Of a stretch of 64,000 nt of DNA, positions 24,557 to 36,639 are shown piece by piece (position 1 is the stretch's first letter; each line of letters starts with the position of its first letter). Both the position numbers and the translations under genes were made by a program. Source of the DNA: Chaetoderma sp. LZ-2023a (Eukaryota; Mollusca; Caudofoveata; Chaetodermatida; Chaetodermatidae); the NCBI GenBank assembly GCA_034401795.1, contig CM067373.1:92513624-92577623 (forward strand). The letters are read 5' to 3'. The notes under the pieces are model-generated. The model did not search any database. It saw only the letters and a list, made by a program, of their open reading frames with translations, and was not told where the DNA came from.

Positions 24557-24868
24557 GTAGCTTACGGGGGTATGCGCTGGTCCACCATTAAATATCTGCC
24601 CATCGCACCACAAGTGCATGATGACCGGGATGGCTGGTTATCTGTAGATCTCTGGGTTGCGGTTCCCATGTGCCGTCTCTCCGCAGAGTACATAAACCAA
24701 CTTCTAGAGCCAGTGGAACACTGATGTTCCAGTGGGGCCGTGCGACCATTGCTGCTGAGATTGAACCACACGGTGTCGTCCTAACTGTTTGTGAGGAGAC
24801 TGGAACTCGTGGTTGGTAAGTGTAGGCGTGGGTTCGCTTCTCATTCGAATCCCACATCCGGCGCCACT
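24557..24868 (-). repeat. LTR 3'-end fragment plus leader remnant adjoining LTR copy C
   Basis: 24,557-24,792 repeats the outer 240 bp of the long LTR (it starts TGTAGCTTACGGGGG). 24,793-24,868 is the element leader, almost identical to that beside the LTR at 41,707, including the primer-binding site. In element direction the order is LTR, leader, LTR end: the relic of a second unit in tandem with the large element. Confidence 0.8.
24843..24866 (-). other. tRNA primer-binding site beside LTR copy C
   Basis: On the minus strand, two bases after the LTR's terminal CA, the sequence TGGCGCCGGATGTGGGATTC is complementary to a tRNA 3' end (...GGCGCCA preceded by a T-arm-like TTCGAATCC). This is the minus-strand priming site of an LTR element. 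The tRNA identity is not assigned. Confidence 0.8.
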
Positions 24869-27800
24869 TGTAGCTCGCGGGGGTATGCACTGGTCCACCA
24901 TTAAATATCCGCTCATCGCACCACAAGTGCGTAATGACCGGGATGGCTTGTTAGCTGTCGATCTTGGGGTTGTGGTTCCCATGTGCCGTCTCTCCACAGT
25001 GTATTTAGACCAACTTCTAGAGCCGGTGGAACACTGATGTTCCAGTGGGGCCGTGCGACCATTGTAGCTGAGATTGAACCACACGGTGTCGGCTCAACTA
25101 TTTGTGTCACCGGTGTGTCTATCCATACTAATTTATAGAATGGGATAATTAGAATAATATACTAAGAACATAAATGAGTACTGTACAAACAAGGTGAATC
25201 GTTTGACAGTTAAATGAGCACAATAATACACAATATAGAACAAGCTAGTGTCCTTTCTACGTGGTGTCGCCGGAGGTACTGCACAGATCCCCCGCAAGAG
25301 AAGCATCCACATAGGAGATCCCTGAGTAACTTAATATAAGTTACTATACGCTCAACATACACAGAGAGAACATTATTGCTGCGAGAGGAAATTGCCTCCA
25401 TCACAGGAATTCCCGCTGTTGCGAGAGGCAAGTGCCTCGTGCGGGCCCCCGTCACAGGAAAATGCCTTTAACGCCGAAGTGGAGGAAAAGAGTTGGCAAA
25501 AAGGACCACTCTTTTGTTCATCAGAAAATGGTAAGTGCTGAAAAATCCTAGTGAAACCATAATTAACGTGATGCGTACTGGTTTACGTGAAGGCGGAATG
25601 AGGGATTTCTGAAGAATTCCCACGTCACCGTCTTATGTAGTTCCAAGATGTTGTATTGGTTGATGCCACTTTATTTATGTGGGCCTTCTGCTACAGTTTA
25701 ACCTACCAATTAAGTGTTAGAAATGAAAACTAGCTTTGGCCGCAAGTGACAGGGATTCCTACCTATCGTTAGATACAGCTGTCCAATAGGCGCAGACGCC
25801 TAGCTTCCCGTAGGTCGCTTTGAAAGAGCATCTACCTCCACGGACGGTATGCGTACATGTTATATCGCAAAGAATCCAAATTTGATGAAAGTCTGGGTAC
25901 CTTGCTCCGCAACCACATAAAACATCACCTGGACAATGGTTACATTTCACATAAGCAAGTTTGATCGCTGACACATTGTTAAGGTGGGGGTAGAGAGGCG
26001 AATATCCATCGTGAGCATCCTTCCTGCGAGGGCGTGGCGGATTCCAAGATCCTTCCCAGACACTCCGACGAGTTGGATGGAGATGCGCATCTCATCCGCC
26101 ACCATTTCCTATGGATATAACTTTTGACCCGTCATTAGGATTAGGTTCCAATGTGCCCAGATATGCACTGCGGGCCGGTCAATAAACCTATCAAACTCAC
26201 TTTTATAACTATATGTTTTCGCAGTGCTTCCCTTCGTTGGCGGGGTTATCTAGCTAACAAGTATCTGAGGATGCAGGGGAGATGTATGTAAATCAATACG
26301 TTAACCATAACCGCTCGGAAACCTCCGAAAGCTTCCCAGGGTCGGATCAGATCAACGTGCTGATGGGATGTCCAAACAATTGAGAAGCCATGCAGCTAGT
26401 GGACCATTGAAAGAGACAATAACTTAATATATAAGAGGCCCTATAGGTATTTGGCCAATTTTACACAACCTTGCCGGAGTGCAGGGCTACATTACTGCAA
26501 CAACCGAAAAAGAGGCGTACACTATATGTCTCCTAACGAAGAGATTGTCCCTAACCACTTCAACCTATCCTATTGAGCTGAATAGTAAGGTTTAGTCGGT
26601 AACATGCCAGGCTCAAACAGTTAGAGCACAGTCAGCGACCTCAGTGTAAAATTGATGATGGTAGGGATAAGTGATGCGAATATAAATGTTGCTGTTTAGT
26701 ATTTCCTAGTGTACTGCGGTCTAAGTGTTCTATAATTAAACAAAACATATCAACGAAATGGCTATCTGCCAGATACAACTAACCAATTCAATGAACAATA
26801 ACAATTTATATATAAATTATTAAGGTGGTATGTATCATGTTGATAGACCTAAATGGTGTGGTTAGTTAAAGCACCTACAGTAAACAACGATAATATGAAC
26901 AGTAATAAAGAAATTATAAATTGCGGTCCTAAGACCGGGAAGGCACCTATTAGTCTTCAGTGCCATACACGGAAATAATAATTAGAGGTACAATAGTATA
27001 GTTACTTGAGTACCTAATAGTCGTCGGTACGGAACAGGCTACTATGTTACTGAAATTGAAGCGCTAACATTTTCATAGTGCGAGTTGACACAGTCTCTGG
27101 AGCTGGAGAGTTTTCCGCAGGCGATGTCCGCAGCAGGTCTCCGCAAGCTGACTCCTCCAGGCAGGGTGGATATGGTGCATACTCATGACAGTGAAACAGA
27201 AAAGTGAAGTACCATCTATTAGATAGTCTCACTAACTAAATCATAATTTATACGGAAGTGAGAAAGTTCTCCGTCCGGCGACGGAAGTAATAAAGTTAAA
27301 GGTTGCCCATTAACAGAGAGGGCTGTATAATAATGTTAAGCAGATACATAACTTAGCACGCGGTGCGGGATGCGTCGTATAGTTCTTGCGGCGCACATAG
27401 CAAAGTCCACCAGCCTGTGGTCCAAAAGTTAATTATAACACACACGACATGCAGTGCAAAATTTAGTGTCGACTTTTCAGCGTGGTTGGCAGATCTGGTG
27501 AGTCATCCACCAAGAATCACCGTAGCTCTACATCGTGTAGGATTACATTCCGGGCCCGCACGCCACCCCCCCCCCCCCTCCACCCCTCGACGCCCCCCCC
27601 CACCCTCCCCCCTGCAGAAGTTGCGTTAGGAAAGTCCGGATGCGAAAGGTCTAACATTAAATTTAGTTTATTACTCCCAGATGGCCGTCCGGGAGTATCC
27701 AAAATTCCGTAGAAGCCTACACTGCGGATGTACTGGGTTCCGTAAGACACCGGTTGATGTGAAGATCACTGGTAGGTCAGCAAGTTACATCCGTCATCCA

Positions 27801-28400
27801 GGTGGTCCAGTCATCTTGCGCCGGCTGGCTTCCACGCCAGCGATGCTCCTGATGCTCGATTTTTCACCACTTTTATAATCGCTGTGACGTCAGGGCTGGG
27901 CGCCTCAACCAATCAGCGGCCGAGCAGCAGCGAATCAGCGAGCTGGTATGCTAGTGCCGTATCGACCACGTGTACACAGATCTTTGTATTTAGTTTAATA
28001 TATACACGCAACTACAACGTTATAGCAATATCCCAAGTATAATTTATCGGGGAGTTTCGACGATAACTCAGCCATTTTTGAGCTGATTTTTAAATAGTTT
28101 GCAGTTTTGGAAAGCTCGTTTAATTCTGGTCCTAATCGATACCAACAAAAAACGAGAATGGATAAATTATAAGCATTTACCAGTACCTACTTGTTACACT
28201 ATAGGTAAGCACTCGCTTCCAATTCCGAGACGTGTTGTCAGGGAAGCTCTGACGCGCGCGCATGCGCACCACGCATTCTATCAGACTTAGCTGATTCTTA
28301 ACAAGAAACTTTTCGCGTAGGGCTTACATACGATCATTGCTCTACCCAGGGGGTGCACTTTAGAACAAATCCGGCATCCGTCCAGTCGATCCGTGTTACA
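24869..28400 (-). repeat. Long LTR copy C (3' LTR of the large element), 3,532 bp
   Basis: It runs from TGTAGCTCGCGGGGG to GATCCGTGTTACA, so it begins TG and ends CA with short inverted ends. Leader and primer site adjoin it on the left, a purine tract on the right. It contains an expanded C-rich tract at 27,561-27,612 and a promoter region around 27,850-27,960. Confidence 0.9.
27855..27966 (-). promoter_or_regulatory. Putative RNA polymerase II promoter in LTR copy C
   Basis: Reading in element direction: the E-box CACGTG (near 27,967), a CCAAT-type box (ATTGG), the CRE-like palindrome TGACGTCA-like GTGACGTCA and then TATAAAAG. The same order occurs in LTR copy D. Inferred from motif order and conservation. 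Confidence 0.55.
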
Positions 28401-28412
28401 CCACCCCCTCCT
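28401..28412 (-). other. Polypurine tract before the 3' LTR of the large element
   Basis: On the minus strand AGGAGGGGGTGG directly precedes the LTR's TG. This is the plus-strand primer position of LTR elements and supports the element boundaries. Confidence 0.7.
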
Positions 28413-28677
28413 AGTTTGACATCCATGTCAAACGATCATGCGTCGCAGATCGAGCGCATGGAAGCACGCTAGGTGGGAATTATAGACTTCCTGGGTAGGC
28501 GCGTGGCCTGAGAGGAGTAGTGATGCACAAGACGCGTGTTCATAAGACAGAGTACATAGGGTGCGAAAGAGTTTGGGAGGGAGGCATACCATAGATTTTA
28601 ATTTTTTACCTGGAATTATTTTTCCAGGTATTTTCTCTTTTTTTTTGTTCTGTGTTTAAGCTTTATTTATTAATTAT

Positions 28678-29847
28678 TTAGCCTAGGGACTGGGTTTCGA
28701 TTTCAAAAACATATATAATAAATAAGAAAAGTATATAAAAAATGAACATAATTTTCGCACAACTACGATAAATCCTGCTGCAACCTTGGCAATAGTGTCC
28801 ACAAACATCTGCGGCGAAGTTTCCCCAGCAAGTCTGGGTACTGCGACTTGTACAGGATGGATGTGGCGGGTGATCCTCCGCTGCCGAAATATCACTACTA
28901 TACAGGCTCACCTCTGGAAGGCTATAGCTAGAAGACGGTGCTGATGTGTCCATAGATGTGTGGTGGTGCCGGAAATGATGACTGGTGACGTGTGAAGTGG
29001 TGGTGGCGTGGTGACTACAGACATCACTGTCGTGGTTGATGTGGTCAGTGTGGTGCCTGCTGTCAAGCGTATGAGCGGTCGCCAGAATGGTGATGTCTTT
29101 GCAGATGCTGCGGCTGATACTGTTGCGGATGCGGTGCTGGCAGACAGCTTTCGAATCTTCATGGACTTCAGAAGTTTGCTCGCTGTCATCCTTGGCATGG
29201 CGCAGGATCTCTTGAGAATGTGCCATACGTTTCTTCCCAGCATAAGGACGTTCTGGCGTTGTTGTCTTCCGCATTGCGGGATCCGTTGGTATGCTGCTAC
29301 AGCGCGGGTGTGCAGTGATGCTGGTTCATGATGCGGTGGTCGAGATTGTTTCCGCAAAGTCGTCAATGATAAGGCTACCAAGAGATGTAGATCTATCTGA
29401 AATGTCTTGTAACACAGGTTCTGGCGTGGACGTTGTAATAACTACCGAAATAGGCTGCCCGATTACAAATGTGGATGCTGATGCTGATGTTGTGTGTGAT
29501 GCGGACAGTGGCATTGCTGCGTGTGCTGCCGGAGTGGAAACTGCAGGTGGTGCTGGTACCGTCACTGCAGTTGCTGCCGGTGCTGATGATGCTGCTTGTT
29601 CCATTGTGATGGTGGCGATGGTGGCGTAATGGGTCAAGGCCTGCTGTGTTGTGGATGCAGTGGTTACTGTTGCTGGTCGATGGTGCGGGAGATCTGATGG
29701 TCGCCATTTTGTACGTTTAGTTTTGGCCATCTTCTCCATAGGAAGCACTTTAATAGCAAGTCTAGTTTCAAAACGAGCCACCATAAAGGGTAGCGGTATA
29801 AAAGTATTTGCAGTCCGTACAAAAAGCTCTCTGCATGAGATGATCAC
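28678..29847 (-). other. Third-ORF region of the large gypsy element, unassigned
   Basis: Three overlapping minus frames of 157-198 codons lie downstream of pol, where many gypsy elements carry envelope or accessory ORFs. The upstream one (29,326-29,847) is basic at the start, then Thr/Ala/Pro-rich. The downstream one (28,678-29,274) ends in a strongly hydrophobic stretch (KIMFIFYILFLFIIYVF) that could span a membrane. No envelope motif, signal peptide or known domain is recognisable. As a fossil it cannot be assigned; low-complexity composition alone could keep these frames open. Confidence 0.35.
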
Positions 29848-32500
29848 GATTAATATGCAATGTTAAGTCCGAATTACGAGAGAAGGCGCATCTACATGGC
29901 TGTCCGTTGAGCTGAAATGCTGAACACAGATATTTCTTTCAAGATAGTGCTGGCGTCGACTCCTCCTAACTGTCGGACAATGCAAGGTCCTTGGCAAGTG
30001 ACATCTTATTTCCGCATATTAATGGCGGTGCGGACTGCCCAACCTAATCTAATTTTTCCTAGCTCTTCATAACTTTCCAGGCCAAGTAATATATAATAGA
30101 AGTGATAAATTACTAATAATAAAATAAACAGCAGAATTTGGTTTGCGACACGAAAGTAGCCTAATGTTTGTTCTTCCCTTGTGTCGAGTTTTGATGGGAA
30201 GACGAAGTTTCAGTGCGCGATCTCCTTTTATGCTCTTTGGTGACATCACAGGAGTGCCATGCCCCATAAGGAAAGTTTTGATTTATTAAACCTGGAGTCA
30301 TATAAAGTTTTCCTCCCGTATAAAGGGAGTAATTATAATTATAGGAAGAAATGTATATCACTTTCGTCCCTACTCGATGGAAAAACAAGTCTCTGATCAA
30401 CGTAAAAACTCGGAACTACTTATTCCTGTGGAAGGTCACCTTTTAATTAGTGTGAGGCAGTTTTACAGATTGGATGCTTATAAACTTGCCTGTTTTAATT
30501 TTAGGCTGGAGCGCCTGATGGAGTGTGGGAGAGCGCGGTGACGTCAGCGGCAATTGCCCCGACTCACCCCTCTCACCTCCTCCACCACGCTGTGGTAATT
30601 GTGTGTTTTGGGCGGCTCTTGTGCTTAAAGCCTTTGATCCAATTTACTGGAAATAGAAGTGATAGTCACGTAGTTCTTTGTTGTGAAGGCACATAGTTGA
30701 TCAGAAACTTAGGCAATATCTACGTATTGTCGGCTGGGTGGTGCTGATGAATATTCGTTGTTGATGTGTTCCCTAGAACAGCGTCCCTATATGCGTGTGA
30801 TCTTATGCATGCGTCTGTGTCTTGTCTGTAAGAATGTATTCTGGCCCGTATCGAGCTCGTGCGGGAATATGTAGGTAAGAGAATATTTGAAATTCTCCTT
30901 GATATTATACTGTCGAAGTTTTGATGCCGCTTCATCGGCGCATGCACTAATGATCTGTATACACAGTAGAACGATGGTGTTCTTAATCAAAATTAGGACA
31001 GCATAGCTGTCTATAATTATTGTTCGGTATAAACAGATCCATTACTTGTGGAAATTAAGTATACTAACACTGCCAAGTTGGGCTGTGTTTTCCGGGTGGG
31101 TGGACTGCCAAGCATCCTCCTCTCTAATCCCATCCCTACCTAGACCAAACTTAATTTATTATAACACATCTCGGAAAATGTGTGCCACAGTTTACAATAA
31201 CAATACCGTCGTATGGAGATTGTGAATGCAGTCATTCTGAGTGTCTATGTTTCTGTCGTGTTGGTGATTTTCATTGATATGTGCGGCTGGTTATCTGCAG
31301 ATGATCTTGTGCTGTTGTGAAGGGTGACGTTTTTATTACTTGGGGATGGGGAAGGAAGTAAGTGAAGTGTGGTGTCAACTTTATTGGACATGATGTATTT
31401 CACTCTGGAATGGCCGAGCCCATGGGCGGGACAGAGTTACTTTAGAGCACGAGATGACGAAGAAGGGTGCTGTCGTAACTTGAATCAATCCATTATCGAA
31501 TTCAACTTTTCGGTGGCAAAATCCTACTCGTGATGGATGACAGACTTGCTCTTTTAATAATATTGACTGTTATTACATGTGAATGAAGTATTATGTTGTT
31601 AGCTAGTGCCGTACGATGGTTCTGGAGTGGGGCAGGGGAAGGGGATAGGTTCCCCATAGCGCGTACTGTAGATGGCTGCATTGTGCTTCTTTCCGTATGA
31701 TCAGATTTCTGTAAACCAGATACGGTGATTGCGGAAAATGTTGTGCACGGTTGTAGGGAAGTACGGGCTGATGTGTGACACTGGTGTATAGCAGATTGGG
31801 CATATCCAGGTTTCCACGCTGGTGAATACCAAGTCTGTTGCGGTTGCGGAAATGTCGGGATTGCGGGAAGTGATATTCTTCCCGCATCTGTGCGGGAGGG
31901 AATGTTGCGGAAATTCCTGTCTCTAACTTTTTCGTTTTAAAACGTTAGTTATTTGCTATATCTTGTTGTTGCTGGTGTTGATTGTCTCTGTTATATCCTC
32001 TCTATAACCGGATATGTATGTAGTATTTGCGCAATGGTGAATTGATGTATCCAGCCTTGCGGCACGTGAGTTCTGTGTGCTCTTGGATTTCTGTGTTCGG
32101 TATGATGTTCTGACTGCTCACGCTGGGGCTTGGTCGAGGATATATGGTCATGGTTCCTCATTGGAGTGGGGGAGTTGGTCATCTCCCATTACACGATGGT
32201 TGGTACTCTGTCGTAGTTTTTAAGTACCAGGAAAATTGGAGCCGAAAGTCTGCTGATCAGACTGCTTCCCTGCCCACCGCCTGCAGGGGTGGGTGGGGGG
32301 GGGGAGGTTGTTGGTTGCTGCGGTGTGGGATGCCACCTCCTCTGTAACATCTGACTCTCTTATATCTGAAGAGTGACGGTCTACAGACGACGAGTGGAGT
32401 GTGAAATGGACAGGACGAATGATGTCTGAACTCGGTGCATAGGGAAGAGACGCGCATTGGAGATGGGGCAGTGGTGGTGCATACGGGCGGGGAGCACCTT
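29848..32500 (-). other. 3' internal region of the large element, nothing recognised
   Basis: About 2.6 kb between the third-ORF region and the pol tail. It has scattered words with GCGG or TGCGG, but no domain, terminal repeat or array. Confidence 0.5.
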
Positions 32501-32680
32501 GGTTGGGGCGGGGTTGCGCGATTTCAGGGCGTGGTCAGGTACACCAAGTTGTGCGGTTCCGTTGTTCTTCAAAACGAGCGAAGGCCTCATCCAGCCTCTG
32601 CACTTCCATGCTTTTCACTACATGTTCCACCCCACAAGAAGCATGGGCCGGGGCGGCCTCAGCTTCTGCTTGTGGTAACT

Positions 32681-33142
32681 CTATAATGGGGGCATAGTAT
32701 GAAGTCGGTGGGAATGGGAAGAGGTCGGCGGAACAACTTTTCCGTCCTTCCCCTTGGACAACACAAACGAGAAAGTCTTCAGATACGACTTCCCAGATCG
32801 AGTAGACCCACACTGAGGAGGGCGAGTACCTATCTCATCATCAGAATTAGTCGCATGTTCACCAGACTCATGGCTTGGTAGAAGGGTCGACCTGGCACCG
32901 CAGTTCTCTAGACTAGTGTTGGGAATACTCATCTCAATGGAGACATCTGTCTGGGTACCAATGCCACATGAAATGCCCAGTCCGAGCTCTGGTGCGGTGT
33001 CGTCACTCACACAAGGTTTAAGCCGATCGAAGTGGATGACTGAGGTCAGGCCATCTGAAGCGCTGATATGGTAGGTCACGTCCAACGTCTTACCTACTAC
33101 CACATAGGGGTCTTTCCACTGGTAACTCAGTTTGCTCAGCAC
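32681..33142 (-). pseudogene. pol C-terminal tail, gypsy copy 2
   Basis: Contains YQWKDPYVVVGKTLDVTYHI, the SH3-like end of a gypsy integrase, then an acidic and Ser-rich tail (STRSGKSYLKTFSFVLSKG) matched in copy 1 at 4,380-4,460. A fossil part. Confidence 0.75.
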
Positions 33143-33455
33143 GTTTGCAGATCATCCCGAATCGTGTACCCAAACCATTCTTCCCGCTTCATATGGATCT
33201 CCATACACCCTCCGGTCATGCCATGTTTTCGGACGCCGGTGTGAAGTGGATAAAGTTGCTCTCACTAACTCATGGGTCTGTTCTATCCACTGCCGCATGA
33301 GCTCTATGTAGAGAGATGGTGAATTTTCTCCCCCAGAATCCTGGGCATGGCCAGATCCAGCGGTAAGGCTAATTCATGGCCTAACATTAACCGCGCAGGG
33401 TATGACCCATGTTGGAATGTACTGAAGTGCGGTATGCCATGAGCACATATGGGAG

Positions 33456-33827
33456 TCATAGATCCCAATCTCGACAATCAAGGCATGTTTCCTTGGTCAA
33501 CATTTCCGCAAGTGTGCGGTTGAACCGTTCCACCATCCCATCACTCAGGGGATGATATGGAGTTGTTCTTGTTCCAACGATGTGAAACAATTTGCAGAGC
33601 TCGGTGATCAGCCAGCTCTCAAAATTACTTCCTTGATTGGAGTGCAGCTTATAGGGCATTCCAAACTGGCAGAACACATTGCTTGCCAAGACCTCCGCTA
33701 TCATGGATGCCTCGTGGTCTGGCAAAGCGAACGCTTCCACCCACCTCGTAAAATAATCTTGTAATACGAGGATGTATTTGTTTCCATCACCTGGTGTATT
33801 CAAGGGTCCGAGCACATCAATAGCCAC
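33456..33827 (-). pseudogene. Integrase catalytic core, gypsy copy 2
   Basis: Shows YILVLQDYFTRWVEAFALPD, HSNQGSNFES and SDGMVERFNRTLAEML, the three blocks of a retroelement integrase core. It is close to copy 1 at 3,351-3,722, roughly 75-80% at the protein level by eye. A fossil part of the large element. Confidence 0.85.
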
Positions 33828-34162
33828 TCACTCCCATGGTGCACCAACAATTTTTACTTGTAGGGGTGCAGAATAGTGTTGGCGCGTATTTGACATGGGA
33901 CACATTTGGCGACCCATGCCTTTACACTATCGCAAATTCTGATCCAGGCGAATCTCTGTTTTATCCATGTTAATGTTCATTCGACAGCTAGATGACCGGC
34001 GTTATCCTGCAACTGCTGTAATATTGTTTCACAAAAACATTACGGAATTACCAGGTGGTTATTAATGTATAGAACACCTTGTTGTATGTGGCATTCCTCG
34101 AACTGCTGGTAGTAGTACATGGCTGTTGCGGACAATGGTGCAACCCCCTCCTGGAGCCACGT

Positions 34163-35362
<1,200 letters not shown>

Positions 35363-35504
35363 GTGAATTCATGCTATTCATCGAGTTGTAGTGACATCTT
35401 CTCTACTAAGCTGGTGTTTATCTTTAATGAAAGCTGGTATGTTAAGCTTGAAATCAGCTGTTTTCCAGGTGGGGTGAGATCCCCACAAGATACTCTGGTG
35501 TATT

Positions 35505-35810
35505 GTGTGGCGAGGGAGGGGAGGGATGGAGGGAGGGCAGGGGGGGGGTTGAGGGAGGGAGAGAGAGAGAGGAGGGGAGATGGAGGGAGAGAGGGAGGGA
35601 GGGATGGAGAGAGCGAGAGGGAGAGAGAGGGCGGGAGAGAGAGGGAGGGAGCGAGAGAGGGAGGGATGGGGAGAGAGAGAGAGAGAAGGGAGAGAGAGAG
35701 AGAGAGAGAGAGGGTGTGTGGGGGGGGGGGAGAGGGAGGCAGGGAGTTGAGGTGGGAGAGGGAGGGAGGGAGGGGCTTGTGGTGTGAGGGAGGGAGGGAG
35801 GGAAAGCAAG
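35505..35810 (+). repeat. Polypurine tract of about 300 bp
   Basis: The plus strand is almost entirely G and A (GGGA, GAGA and GGAG words) with few pyrimidines. It shares no unit length. Open frames over it are composition artefacts. Confidence 0.93.
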
Positions 35811-36073
35811 TAGGAAATTGGATGAGTTTAAAGTACTGAGTAGCACGGCACCAGTCACATCACTGACACATTTGATGACATTCTCATCGTGTGCTCGGCA
35901 CTTATAAATCTTAAGGCTGATCTAATACGTGATGTGCTTGCTGATTGACTATAGATACGGATAAAATAACTATGGGCGGGTGTACGAATCATGTATGAAA
36001 CTACGCCCCCTCCACCCACCTCAACCCCCACCCCCACCACACACCCACCTCTCCCACACTGGCTGGCCTGGCG

Positions 36074-36199
<126 letters not shown>

Positions 36200-36350
36200 G
36201 ATATTCAGCAACATTGATGTTGTAACAGTCTCTACGCGCGCCATACAGTGAAGGCTAGTGGTGGCTACTGTATACAACACGACGTGAGGCGTGATGCTAC
36301 GCTTCGCTTCGTTTTCACGCGTGTAATGTCGGAGTGGCTATAACTGCCAA

Positions 36351-36600
36351 CTAACGGCAGTAAGCGAAACTAACGGGGATAACTGAAAAAACCTGTGTAT
36401 AAGCGCTTGTTAAAAACAGTGATGGAAGCTCCAGTGTCCACAGTGGCACTGGTGGAAGTTCCGCTAAACAGACAGGCACATTTATATATATCACTTTACG
36501 GTGAGCCTGTGGAAGAGTCTCCAATGATACCATTTGCGTAAGTGCTGGTGGTGCGGTATCATTCTGTATATAGTCGGCTTGTTTCCGGATGGCTTCCATA
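36351..36600 (-). pseudogene. Protease region fossil, gypsy copy 2
   Basis: The minus strand repeats copy 1's protease start (MVSLETLPQAHRKVIYI and the DTGAS region at about 36,400-36,440). Assigned by homology to 691-1,092. Broken. Confidence 0.75.
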
Positions 36601-36639
36601 AGTGCAGTTGGTGGCTGAGTGTGGAAAGGGCTGACTCAT

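Noticed and set aside
24316-24724. Cys-rich and Thr/His-rich frames resembling short secreted peptides
   Set aside because: They come from the TG/TGCG repeat and the LTR end; nothing suggests a gene.
24869-25110. tRNA-derived SINE (a GGTTCAATC-like box on the minus strand)
   Set aside because: The module is the constant 3' end of the long LTR, ending in CA two bases before the primer site. No convincing A box was found at the right distance.
29008-29629. Plus-strand Asp/Ala/Val-rich frames
   Set aside because: Antisense of the low-complexity Thr/Ala-rich third-ORF region of the large element.
35363-35858. Open frames on both strands rich in Arg/Glu/Gly or Ser/Pro/Leu
   Set aside because: They lie on a polypurine tract; any frame stays open there. 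No domain.
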